Positions 16,196-22,829 of a DNA stretch of 49,742 bases are shown in pieces. A program made the translations under genes and the position numbers. Source of the stretch: MA-ANB-1 sp040878225. Lineage in GTDB: Bacteria > Actinomycetota > Acidimicrobiia > Spongiisociales > ZC4RG35. The stretch covers positions 1 to 49,742 of the forward strand of contig JBBDMR010000157.1 in the NCBI GenBank assembly GCA_040878225.1, read 5' to 3'. The notes under the pieces were generated by a model. The model was not told the origin of the DNA and made no database searches. It saw nothing but the letters and a program-made list of their open reading frames with translations. How positions within the stretch are numbered: position 1 is the stretch's first letter; every line of letters starts with the position of its first letter.

Positions 16196-16480
16196 GTGAC
16201 AGCACCCGCTCCGGTCATCGATTCTCATGTCGACGAGGCGACCGACAAGGACCGACCCTGGCAGGTCGTGGTGTGGGACGACCCCGTCAATACGATCCCA
16301 TACGTCATCTACGTCTTCCGCAAGCTCTTTGGCTATAGCAAGCGCAAGGCAACCCGATTGACGATGGAGGTCCACAACGAAGGCAGATCAGCGGTCTCTG
16401 ACGGGCCGAGGGAACAGGTCGAGGCCCAGTGTTACCAGCTTCACGCCTATGGTCTCTGGGCCACAATCGAGCAGACCTGA
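16196..16480 (+). CDS. clpS: ATP-dependent Clp protease adaptor ClpS
   Basis: A 94-residue ClpS, the adaptor that binds N-end-rule substrates and docks them on ClpA/ClpC. The core is PWQVVVWDDPVNTIPYVIYVF with the conserved Asp-Asp-x-x-Asn/Thr loop, then LFGYSKRKATRLTMEVHNEG, then the Ala-rich end QCYQLHAYGLWATIEQ. The N-terminal extension is short and acidic, as expected for the part that enters ClpC. GTG start at 16196 gives the standard length; longer frames upstream are shadows of the lipoprotein gene. It overlaps the DUF2017 gene (TGATG), a pairing seen throughout actinobacteria. Confidence 0.94.
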   Translation: MTAPAPVIDSHVDEATDKDRPWQVVVWDDPVNTIPYVIYVFRKLFGYSKRKATRLTMEVHNEGRSAVSDGPREQVEAQCYQLHAYGLWATIEQT

Positions 16481-16941
16481 TGGGTAAGCGATTTCAAGCG
16501 ACCCGGGACGGGCGGATCTCCTTGCATCTCGACCCGGCCGAATCCGCCTTTCTCTCCGACATGGTGAGAATGCTGGAGAGCGTGGGACAGGTGGAGGGTG
16601 ACCCGGGCGAGAAGCGACTCAACGTCCCTGCCTACCTGGGGGATGCCGAAGCTGCGGAGGAATGGCGCCGGCTGATGGGGGATCGAATCGAGGACGGCAG
16701 GGCCGAGGACAGGAGAGCCCTGCGCAATGCGGTTGATAGCCAGGGCACTGCTGCGATCGACCCGGCGCGGGCGGAGGCCATACTTCGTGCGGTGAACGAG
16801 GCACGATTGGTGCTTGCGGCGCGGCTCGGGATCGAGGTCGAGTCTGACTACGCGCAGCTGGACGCTGGTGGGACCGTGGCGCTGCACTACCTCGGCCTGT
16901 TTATCGAGGATCTCACCGATGAGTTGTCGCAGATGCTCTGA
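16480..16941 (+). CDS. DUF2017 family protein (ClpS neighbour)
   Basis: A 153-residue soluble protein beginning MGKRFQATRDGRISLHLD, an N-terminus typical of DUF2017, with an all-helical C-terminus (AILRAVNEARLVLAARLG; VALHYLGLFIEDLTDELSQ). The family is restricted to actinobacteria, almost always follows clpS, and has no established function. Its ATG is inside the clpS stop (TGATG), so expression is coupled. A link to N-end-rule proteolysis or ClpS regulation is inferred from this conserved pairing only. Confidence 0.88.
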   Translation: MGKRFQATRDGRISLHLDPAESAFLSDMVRMLESVGQVEGDPGEKRLNVPAYLGDAEAAEEWRRLMGDRIEDGRAEDRRALRNAVDSQGTAAIDPARAEAILRAVNEARLVLAARLGIEVESDYAQLDAGGTVALHYLGLFIEDLTDELSQML

Positions 16942-17017
16942 TCGCCTGCAGGCTGCGCCGGAAATGAGTAGCTTCGAAGTAGTGGTCTGCTGTGTCGTTT
17001 GACAACGTGGAGGATTC

Positions 17018-18133
17018 TTGGTTGCCGATCCGATAGCAGAGCTCCGCAGCCCCGAGGGAGCCCTGATTTCGATGTACATGGAACGTCCCAGTCCGGGGGG
17101 TTTCAGCGCCCTTATCTCCGAGCTCGGGAGGGATGTCCGCGACGTCGCCCGGACCCGGGACAGGGTCGTCCAGAAGAGTGTTGAGGCGGACATCCACCGG
17201 ATCAGGGGAGAGGCCGAGCGGTTGGAAGTGGAAGCGGTTCCTGCGTATGCAGTCTTCGCATCTTCGGTGAATGCCATCTATCAGATCAAGCCGCTCGCTC
17301 ACCCGGTGCCATCCAAAAGCACCCTTGGCTCCAGGCCGTATCTCCGACCGCTCCGGGCCGAGCCCCGTCCGTCCCGGACCGCAATTCTCGTGGCCGACCG
17401 GGCCGAGGTACGGGTATTCGTGGGATATGACGGTGCGATCGCAGAAGTGGGGCGCCCCTTGACCGCCGACCCCGGGAAGTCGAACTTCGGAGGTTTCGCA
17501 GGTTATGAAGAGCACACGGTGCGGGGACGGGCCGACGAGGTTGCGGCGCGCCTGTGGCGGGAAGCCGGCCAGCGCCTGCTCGACACCCACCAGGATGCCC
17601 CTTTCGACTCGATCGTCATCGGTTGCCATGACGAAGCCGTTGATGACATCCGCAACCAGTTGCACCCATACCTCCGGAATCTCCCCCACGGCAATTTCCC
17701 GGTCAGCCCTTCCGAAGTCTCCATCACGCGACTCCGCCACGAGATCGATGAGCAGAACCGATCGATTCGCGAGGAACGCGAGATCGCCCTGGTGTCGACC
17801 CTGTTGGCCGCGGCGAGCCGCGGAACGGGGGCGGTGGTTGGCCTCGCCGACACACTGCGGGTGGCCAACGTCCAGGGAATTTCAGACCTTGTAGTGGCGG
17901 GCTCGTTCTCGCGGCCGGGCGTCATGTGCCCGGAATGCGGTTTCCTCGGACGGGACGGGAGCGTCTGCGAAGTTTGCGCGACTGGCCTCCACGAGGTCGC
18001 CGACGTCGTGGCTTCACTCATCGACGCCACCGTCGAGTCCGGGGGTCTGGTCCATCAGGTCGTCGTCGGTTCGGTACTCGACAGGGACGGTGTCGGTGCT
18101 CTGACCCGCTTTGATATCGGCGGTCTCGACTGA
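17018..18133 (+). CDS. Bacterial eRF1/Vms1-like protein (baeRF family) with C-terminal zinc ribbon
   Basis: A 371-residue protein I place in the bacterial archaeo-eukaryotic release-factor family. The central fold has 'VPAYAVFASSVNAIYQIKPL' followed by TAILVADRAEVRVFVG, and then a second domain with FDSIVIGCHDEAVDDI and an RLRHEIDEQNRSIREE helix. It ends with a zinc ribbon, C304-x2-C307 and C317-x2-C320. No GGQ motif is seen. Family relatives are proposed to act on peptidyl-tRNA in ribosome rescue; activity here is inference. The TTG at 17018 follows GGAGG by only 4 nt; an ATG at 17072 is the alternative. Neighbours are ClpS/DUF2017 upstream and a nucleotidyltransferase downstream. Confidence 0.68.
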   Translation: MVADPIAELRSPEGALISMYMERPSPGGFSALISELGRDVRDVARTRDRVVQKSVEADIHRIRGEAERLEVEAVPAYAVFASSVNAIYQIKPLAHPVPSKSTLGSRPYLRPLRAEPRPSRTAILVADRAEVRVFVGYDGAIAEVGRPLTADPGKSNFGGFAGYEEHTVRGRADEVAARLWREAGQRLLDTHQDAPFDSIVIGCHDEAVDDIRNQLHPYLRNLPHGNFPVSPSEVSITRLRHEIDEQNRSIREEREIALVSTLLAAASRGTGAVVGLADTLRVANVQGISDLVVAGSFSRPGVMCPECGFLGRDGSVCEVCATGLHEVADVVASLIDATVESGGLVHQVVVGSVLDRDGVGALTRFDIGGLD

Positions 18134-18161
18134 GCACGCGACGGCCACTACCTTCCCTCAG

Positions 18162-18761
18162 ATGTCAGTAGCAGCTCTCATCCTCGCCGCCGGTGGATCG
18201 GTGCGTCTCGGGCGACCCAAGCAGCTCGAGCCGTGGGGAGAGGACTCACTGCTCGAGCATGTGATCAAACGGACCAGAGACTTCCCGGTCGACGAGGTCT
18301 GGGTTGTGATCGGGGCCCGTTCCGAGGAGCTGCTGGAAAAAGTCGACTTCCTCGATGCCAGCGTGGTGGAAAACCCGGAATGGGAGGAAGGCATCGCATC
18401 ATCGATCCGGGCCGGCCTCGACGCCCTCACCCAGCTGTCACGGTGCGACTCCGCCCTTATCGTCCTGGGAGACCAGCCGGATGTGTCGGGCGAGATCGTC
18501 GAGGAGTTGTTGGTTTCGCATCGACGATCCGATAGCCGGGTCAGCGTTCCCAAGTACCGCTACAGCCGGGGCAATCCTGTCGTCGTCGACCGGTCTCTCT
18601 GGCCGCGGCTGATGTCGCTCGAGGGCGACGACGGAGCGGGGCGGTTATGGCAGGCCCATCCTGAGTGGGTGAACGAGGTCTGGTTCGCCGAAATGGGGCC
18701 GCGCGATGTCGACACTGACGTCGACGTCAGAGATATGAAACCGCGGGATGTGTCCCAATGA
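18162..18761 (+). CDS. MobA-like (MocA-type) NTP transferase
   Basis: A 199-residue nucleotidyltransferase. The N-terminal signature is LILAAGGSVRLGRPKQLEPW, with the G-x-x-R-x-G-x-x-K loop that binds the NTP. Next are SLLEHVIKR, NPEWEEGIASSIRAGL and VLGDQPDVSGEIV, the metal-binding GDxP motif. This matches CTP:molybdopterin cytidylyltransferases (MocA), which make the MCD cofactor for xanthine-dehydrogenase/CO-dehydrogenase-type enzymes, but no molybdoenzyme is in the window. I chose the ATG at 18162; the upstream frame overlaps the previous gene's end. Its stop codon lies in a 14-bp imperfect tandem repeat. Confidence 0.85.
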   Translation: MSVAALILAAGGSVRLGRPKQLEPWGEDSLLEHVIKRTRDFPVDEVWVVIGARSEELLEKVDFLDASVVENPEWEEGIASSIRAGLDALTQLSRCDSALIVLGDQPDVSGEIVEELLVSHRRSDSRVSVPKYRYSRGNPVVVDRSLWPRLMSLEGDDGAGRLWQAHPEWVNEVWFAEMGPRDVDTDVDVRDMKPRDVSQ

Positions 18762-18778
18762 AATTGTCCCAGTGAAAA
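18751..18778 (+). repeat. 14-bp imperfect tandem repeat spanning the NTP-transferase stop codon
   Basis: TGTCCCAATGAAAT is followed immediately by TGTCCCAGTGAAAA (12 of 14 bases identical). The stop codon TGA lies in the first unit. It looks like a small slippage duplication at the gene end. Confidence 0.6.
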
Positions 18779-18834
18779 GCGATCGCTTCGATGTCTAGTG
18801 TTACGCGCATGACGGTGTTTTGGAGTCTCGGTTA

Positions 18835-19239
18835 ATGGGGCGAATCGACGAAGTCGTCGGGTTGGGTGTCCGGCAAGCCACGCGATTGCGGAAGGCCGGG
18901 GTGAAGACCAGCAAGGGGCTGATCGAAGAGGCTTCGACACGAGCGGGCCGCAGTGCGTTGTCAAAGAAGACCGGGATTCCGCCCCGGGATCTCAAATCGT
19001 GGGTCCACCACGCCGATCTCCTTCGTGTCAATGGGGTCGGGGGCGAGTACGCCGAGTTGCTGGTTGCTGCGGGTGTCGAGACGATCCGGGATCTTCGCCG
19101 CCGTAATCCGACCGCATTGGTGGCCAAGATCATCTCGATGAACGGGTCGAAGAAGGTAGTGAGGCGACTCCCCACAGAGGCAATGGTGACAGGCTGGATC
19201 GAATCCGCCACGTTGGTCGAGCCTTCCATCGACAAGTAG
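18835..19239 (+). CDS. DUF4332 helix-hairpin-helix protein
   Basis: A 134-residue basic protein made of helix-hairpin-helix repeats: GLGVRQATRLRKAGVKTSKGL, then LLRVNGVGGEYAELLVAAGV with the classic GVGGEYAELL hairpin, then TIRDLRRRNPTAL. This corresponds to DUF4332, related to the helical hairpins of polymerases and nucleases, so binding of DNA or protein is likely; no catalytic domain is attached. The ATG at 18835 has GGAG 9 nt upstream; a TTG at 18820 is in frame but less likely. It stands alone between the nucleotidyltransferase and the VIT transporter. Confidence 0.8.
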   Translation: MGRIDEVVGLGVRQATRLRKAGVKTSKGLIEEASTRAGRSALSKKTGIPPRDLKSWVHHADLLRVNGVGGEYAELLVAAGVETIRDLRRRNPTALVAKIISMNGSKKVVRRLPTEAMVTGWIESATLVEPSIDK

Positions 19240-19309
19240 CCGCCCTCCGCGCGGCACCGGTGATTCAAATCGGCTTTGGGTACCATCAGCTCCTGATGAC
19301 GGTACGCGT

Positions 19310-20041
19310 ATGACTACTGCACGAGATGCCAGCGAGTTGCAGCCTGGCTATACCCCTCACATCGGTGAGAGCCGCCAGTACTGGCGCGACATCATCCTCG
19401 GAGTGAACGATGGCCTGGTGTCGATGTTCCTCCTCGTGGCCGGGGTTGTGGGCGGGGGTCTCAACTCGAGCCAGATCCTGCTCACCGCGATAGCAGGCGC
19501 GGTGGCCGGCGCAATTTCGATGGCTGCCGGAGAGTACCTGGCGACGAAGTCCCAGGACGAGGTTCTCGAGGCCGAGCTCGTGCTGGAAAGGACCCACATC
19601 AGGGATTTCCGGGAATCGGAGCTCGAACAGCTTCGGGAGATGTTCACAGAGATGGGGTTGCGGGCAGACGACGTCGAGATGGTGGTGGGCGCCTTCGACC
19701 GGTCAGACGAAGCGATGCTGAACGCGATGAAGTCGCTCGAGTTCGGCGTGGTCGACTCGGAGCGACGGTCTCCTTATATGGCTATGGCAATCTCAGGATT
19801 GCTCTTCCTCGGCGGATCCCTCCCCTCCGTGCTCCCGTTTGCCTTCGGCCTCCGTCCGTCCGTCGGCCTCGCCATCGCGACGGGGTTGTCGCTTACCGGC
19901 CTGTTCCTGGTCGGGGTCATGAAGGCACGTGTGATCGGGTCCAGTCGCATCAAGGCAGGTTTTGAAAATCTGGTGATTGCCGGTGTCGGGGGTGTCCTCG
20001 CCTGGTTGATCGGCGACGCAATCGGAAGGGCCGTTTTTTAG
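19310..20041 (+). CDS. VIT/CCC1-family Fe2+/Mn2+ transporter
   Basis: A 243-residue membrane protein of the VIT1/CCC1 family. The first helix pair reads DIILGVNDGLVSMFLLVAGV followed by GAVAGAISMAAGEYLATKSQ. A long amphipathic cytosolic insert rich in Glu (about residues 82-150) corresponds to the metal-binding hairpin of VIT1. Then three C-terminal helices (MAMAISGLLFLGGSLPSVLP; LAIATGLSLTGLFLVGVM; LVIAGVGGVLAWLIGDAIG). Expected to export ferrous iron or manganese from the cytoplasm. No linked regulator except the XRE gene 53 nt downstream, which has its own promoter. Confidence 0.92.
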   Translation: MTTARDASELQPGYTPHIGESRQYWRDIILGVNDGLVSMFLLVAGVVGGGLNSSQILLTAIAGAVAGAISMAAGEYLATKSQDEVLEAELVLERTHIRDFRESELEQLREMFTEMGLRADDVEMVVGAFDRSDEAMLNAMKSLEFGVVDSERRSPYMAMAISGLLFLGGSLPSVLPFAFGLRPSVGLAIATGLSLTGLFLVGVMKARVIGSSRIKAGFENLVIAGVGGVLAWLIGDAIGRAVF

Positions 20042-20055
20042 GGAGTTAGCATTTC

Positions 20056-20110
20056 GCTTGCTATAGTTAGCAGCTTGCGATATACTTACATACTGTGAGC
20101 GATAGCAAGC
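20056..20110. promoter_or_regulatory. Inverted-repeat operator of the XRE regulator
   Basis: GCTTGCTAT at 20056-20064 and its exact reverse complement ATAGCAAGC at 20102-20110 flank the promoter. The second copy lies inside the first codons of the XRE gene. A third, variant element (GTTAGCAGCTTGCGATATA, about 20065-20083) repeats the layout of GTTAGCATTTCGCTTGCTATA at 20045-20064. The arrangement suggests cooperative autorepression; binding by the XRE protein is inferred. Confidence 0.5.
20058..20086 (+). promoter_or_regulatory. Probable promoter of the XRE-HbhA-like operon (leaderless)
   Basis: A TTGCTA -35-like element and a TATACT -10 are separated by 17 bp. The -10 ends 8 nt before the GTG start, so the transcript would begin at or next to the start codon. 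The -35 coincides with the left operator arm, so repression by steric block is plausible. Confidence 0.5.
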
Positions 20111-20454
20111 AGAGCGATCTCGGCGATTTCATCCGCCAGCAGCGGGAGAGGGCGAACTTGTCCCTGCGGCGTCTGGCCGATGTAGCCGGCATCTCGAATC
20201 CCTACCTCAGTCAGATCGAGCGTGGGATCCGAAAGCCTTCCGCAGAGATCCTCAAACGTCTATCACGAGCACTGGAGATTTCGGCCAACTCGATGTACAC
20301 AAAAGCCGGGTTGATCGACGAGGAGTTCGATTCGCCGTCAGTTCTCGATGCCATCGACGCTGATGCGAGTCTGACCCCTGACCAAAAGAAAGTGCTGCTC
20401 GACCTGTACCGGACAATGAGCCGGGCGAACGGTCTGGCAGCTGAAGAGCAATAG
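20095..20454 (+). CDS. XRE-family transcriptional regulator (Rv0474-like)
   Basis: A 119-residue protein with one N-terminal helix-turn-helix of the Cro/CI type: 'LGDFIRQQRERANLSLRRLA' then DVAGISNPYLSQIERGIRKPS, residues about 9-50, followed by LKRLSRALEISANSMYTKAG. The C-terminal 45 residues are acidic and helical (SLTPDQKKVLLDLYRTM). GTG start with no Shine-Dalgarno sequence. The next gene, 9 nt downstream, encodes an HbhA-like protein. The same order, Rv0474 then hbhA (Rv0475), occurs in Mycobacterium tuberculosis, so I regard it as an orthologous arrangement. Autoregulated through the flanking inverted repeat (inference). Confidence 0.88.
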   Translation: MSDSKQSDLGDFIRQQRERANLSLRRLADVAGISNPYLSQIERGIRKPSAEILKRLSRALEISANSMYTKAGLIDEEFDSPSVLDAIDADASLTPDQKKVLLDLYRTMSRANGLAAEEQ

Positions 20455-20463
20455 GAGAAGAAT

Positions 20464-21090
20464 ATGCAGGCTAAGAATGTCCTGTACGCGGCCGTCGGCG
20501 CCCCCGTCGTAGCCGCTCGCAAGGTCTCCGACTCCGTCGGAACCCTGCGAGTCAAGATAAATGAAGAAGCCGGCGACTACACCAAGTTCGCTACCAAGAC
20601 AGTCGAGGACTGGGCGAAAGAGGGCGAGAAGCTCGTCTCCCGCGTCGCCGACAACGAAAAGGTCGAGGAACTCGCTTCCCGCGTCGACCTCGACCAGGCC
20701 AAAGAGCAGGTCGGCAAGCTGCGCACGCAGCTCGAGGACATGCTCGACACATGGCGCTCGTCTTTCCGTCCGGAAAAGACCGTGACCAAGGTCGAAGTGA
20801 CCGAGATCACGAAGCCTGCTGCGAAGACAGCGGCTAAGAAGCCTGCTGCCAGGACCACCACGGCGAAGAAGACAGTGGCTAAGAAGCCTGCTGCCAAGAC
20901 CAGCACGGCGAGGAAGTCAGTGGCTAAGAAGCCTGCTGCGAAGACAGCGGCTAGCAAGCCTGCTGCCAAGACCAGCACGGCAAAGACGACAGTGGCTAAG
21001 AAGCCTGCTGCGAAGACAGCGGCTAGCAAGCCTGCTGCCAACACCACCATGGCAACGCCGAAGACGACAGAAGCTGCAAAAGCTTCCTGA
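20464..21090 (+). CDS. HbhA-like protein with Lys/Ala/Pro-rich repeat tail
   Basis: A 208-residue protein. Residues 1-115 are helical and coiled-coil-like (VLYAAVGAPVVAARKVSD; WAKEGEKLVSRVADNEKVEE; EQVGKLRTQLEDMLDTW). From about residue 117 to the end it is a basic tail of KKPAAKT / SKPAAKT repeats, like the heparin-binding tail of mycobacterial HbhA and like histone H1-type actinobacterial proteins. No signal peptide is visible. AGGAGA before the ATG gives a good ribosome site, and it directly follows the XRE gene. Binding to DNA, sulfated glycans or lipid inclusions are all possible for such tails; the surface-adhesin role is not assumed here. Confidence 0.8.
   Translation: MQAKNVLYAAVGAPVVAARKVSDSVGTLRVKINEEAGDYTKFATKTVEDWAKEGEKLVSRVADNEKVEELASRVDLDQAKEQVGKLRTQLEDMLDTWRSSFRPEKTVTKVEVTEITKPAAKTAAKKPAARTTTAKKTVAKKPAAKTSTARKSVAKKPAAKTAASKPAAKTSTAKTTVAKKPAAKTAASKPAANTTMATPKTTEAAKAS
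20811..21050 (+). repeat. Tandem coding repeats of the KKPAAKT tail
   Basis: Units beginning GCTAAGAAGCCTGCTGC or GCTAGCAAGCCTGCTGC start at 20833, 20878, 20923, 20950, 20995 and 21022, giving spacings of 45, 45, 27, 45 and 27 nt. The last four form a duplicated 72-nt (24-residue) block. Low synonymous divergence points to recent expansion, so copy number probably differs between strains. Confidence 0.8.
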
Positions 21091-21112
21091 GGACGTCCTC
21101 CTCATGTTGTGA

Positions 21113-21140
21113 AACGGGTCCCCGGAATCGGGGGCCCGTT
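21113..21140. terminator. Bidirectional terminator between the HbhA-like gene and pntB
   Basis: AACGGGTCCCC pairs with GGGGGCCCGTT (11 bp with one G-T pair) around the loop GGAATC. It lies in the 60-nt gap between convergent genes and should end both transcripts. T content after the stem is modest on either strand. Confidence 0.65.
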
Positions 21141-21150
21141 CTCGTTCCGG

Positions 21151-22518
21151 TTAGACGTCGCGCAAAGCGACCAGGGTCTGTTCCAGGGCGTCTTTGGCAT
21201 CGGCGAAGTACATGAGAGTGTTGTCGTTGTAGAAGAGGGGGTTGTCGATGCCGGCGAAACCGGGGGAGAGGCTCCGCTTGACGACGATCACAGTTCCGGC
21301 ACGGTCGACGTTGAATATCGGCATGCCGTAGATCGGTGACGAGGAGTCATCACGTGCCGAAGGGTTCACGACGTCGTTGGCTCCGAGGATGAGCACGACG
21401 TCGGTCTGGGGCAGTTGGGGATCGGCTTGCTCCAGGTCGAGCAACTGCTCGTAGGGAACGTCTGCCTCGGCGAGCAAGACGTTCATATGCCCGGGCATCC
21501 GGCCCGCCACCGGGTGGATTGCGTAATGGACGGTGATCCCCCGCTCCTCGAGGGCGGTGGCCAGCTTGCGGGTCGCATGCTGTGCCTGGGCAACGGCGAG
21601 TCCGTATCCGGGAACCACCATCACAGAGTCGGCGTATCCGAGGGCGATTGCTGCATCTTCGGCGGTCGCTCGCTTTACCGGCTTTGTGCTCATCTCACCT
21701 GATCCGGTGATTGCGTCCCCGCCGCCGAATCCGGAAAAGAGGACATTCGCCAACGAGCGGTTCATTGCCCTGGTCATCTGAATCGTGAGGATCAAACCGG
21801 CGGCACCGACCAGCGCACCGCCGATAATCAGAGCATTGTTCTCGAACACAAAACCTGCCGACGCCGCGGCCAGGCCGGAGAAGGAGTTGAGTAGAGAAAT
21901 GACGACCGGCATGTCCGCCCCGCCAATCGGGATGACCGTCATGACACCGATGATCAGGGCAACGGCACCGAGCACCCAATAGACGTCCGGATTGCCGTCG
22001 GCCATCACCAGCACGCCGGCTCCAATAGCCACAACCAGCAGAGAAGCATTTAGGACCTGCTGCCCCCTGAAGATGATCGGGTTGCCTCCGATCAGCCCTT
22101 GTAGCTTGGCGAATGCAACGAAACTGCCGGTAAAGGTCACCGCCCCGATCAGGGTCGAGAGGAGGATGGTCAACGTCGTCTGTGCCGGCAGGGCGGACAG
22201 GTCAGATTCCAGAACGGCGACGGCAGCGACGAGCGCTGAGGCGATACCGCCAAGGCCATTGAAGACGGCAACCATCTGCGGCATCGCGGTCATTTGCACC
22301 CGAAGGGCGCCCCAGACCCCGATGATCGTCCCCACGACGAGGCCTGCTACGACGGTCGTCCAGTTGAAGATGTCGGCGTCGACCAGTGCAACAACCAGTG
22401 CCACGGCCATCCCCACTGCGGCTATACGATTTCCCGAACGCGCCGTCTTCGGGCTTCCGAGCCGTTTGAGGCCCACGATGAAGGCGACCGCAGATGCCAG
22501 GTAGAGCAGTTCGATCAT
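21151..22518 (-). CDS. pntB: NAD(P) transhydrogenase subunit beta
   Basis: A 455-residue PntB. The N-terminal part has about nine membrane helices (LLYLASAVAFIVGLKRLGSP; DADIFNWTTVVAGLVVGTII). The C-terminal NADP(H) domain shows VPGYGLAVAQAQHATRKL, HPVAGRMPGHMNVLLAEADV, LGANDVVNPSA, 'GMPIFNVDRAGTVIVVKRS' and NPLFYNDNTLMYFADAK. With the alpha chains it uses the proton gradient to reduce NADP+ with NADH at the cytoplasmic membrane. Its start overlaps the pntAB stop by 4 nt. Standard length. Confidence 0.96.
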   Translation of the reverse strand: MIELLYLASAVAFIVGLKRLGSPKTARSGNRIAAVGMAVALVVALVDADIFNWTTVVAGLVVGTIIGVWGALRVQMTAMPQMVAVFNGLGGIASALVAAVAVLESDLSALPAQTTLTILLSTLIGAVTFTGSFVAFAKLQGLIGGNPIIFRGQQVLNASLLVVAIGAGVLVMADGNPDVYWVLGAVALIIGVMTVIPIGGADMPVVISLLNSFSGLAAASAGFVFENNALIIGGALVGAAGLILTIQMTRAMNRSLANVLFSGFGGGDAITGSGEMSTKPVKRATAEDAAIALGYADSVMVVPGYGLAVAQAQHATRKLATALEERGITVHYAIHPVAGRMPGHMNVLLAEADVPYEQLLDLEQADPQLPQTDVVLILGANDVVNPSARDDSSSPIYGMPIFNVDRAGTVIVVKRSLSPGFAGIDNPLFYNDNTLMYFADAKDALEQTLVALRDV

Positions 22519-22829
22519 CTGGCGCCCGGGTCCTTGCTCGCGTCTTTGGCTCCGGGCCTGCGGAACATCTGGAGCATCCGGTCGGTGACGAGGAAGCCGC
22601 CGACCACGTTGACGGTGGCAGTGACGACGGCGAGGAAGCCGAGGACTTCGGCGACAGCCGTTGATCCCAGGCCGGCGGCAGTCACCGCTGCGATCACCGT
22701 TATGCCGGATATCGCGTTTGCACCGGACATGAGGGGCGTGTGCAGAGTTGGGGGAACCTTGCTGATCACCTCGAACCCGACAAATGCTGCGAGCACAAAA
22801 ACGGTGATCCCGACGATCAGAACACTCAT
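22515..22829 (-). CDS. pntAB: NAD(P) transhydrogenase subunit alpha, membrane part
   Basis: A 104-residue protein equal to the C-terminal membrane domain of E. coli PntA: VLIVGITVFVLAAFVGFEVI, then SKVPPTLHTPLMSGANAISG, the strongly conserved loop, then three more helices. As in many actinobacteria and Rhodospirillum, the alpha chain is split in two genes. ATGA overlaps join it to both neighbours, so the three subunits are made in step. Confidence 0.95.
   Translation of the reverse strand: MSVLIVGITVFVLAAFVGFEVISKVPPTLHTPLMSGANAISGITVIAAVTAAGLGSTAVAEVLGFLAVVTATVNVVGGFLVTDRMLQMFRRPGAKDASKDPGAR

Noticed and set aside
19240..19262. Hairpin GCCGC...GCGGC after the DUF4332 gene as a terminator
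   Set aside because: Stem of only five pairs with no T-run; expected by chance in this GC content.
20811..21050. CRISPR-like regular repeats
   Set aside because: The repeats are in frame, encode a KKPAAKT protein tail and lack unique spacers.
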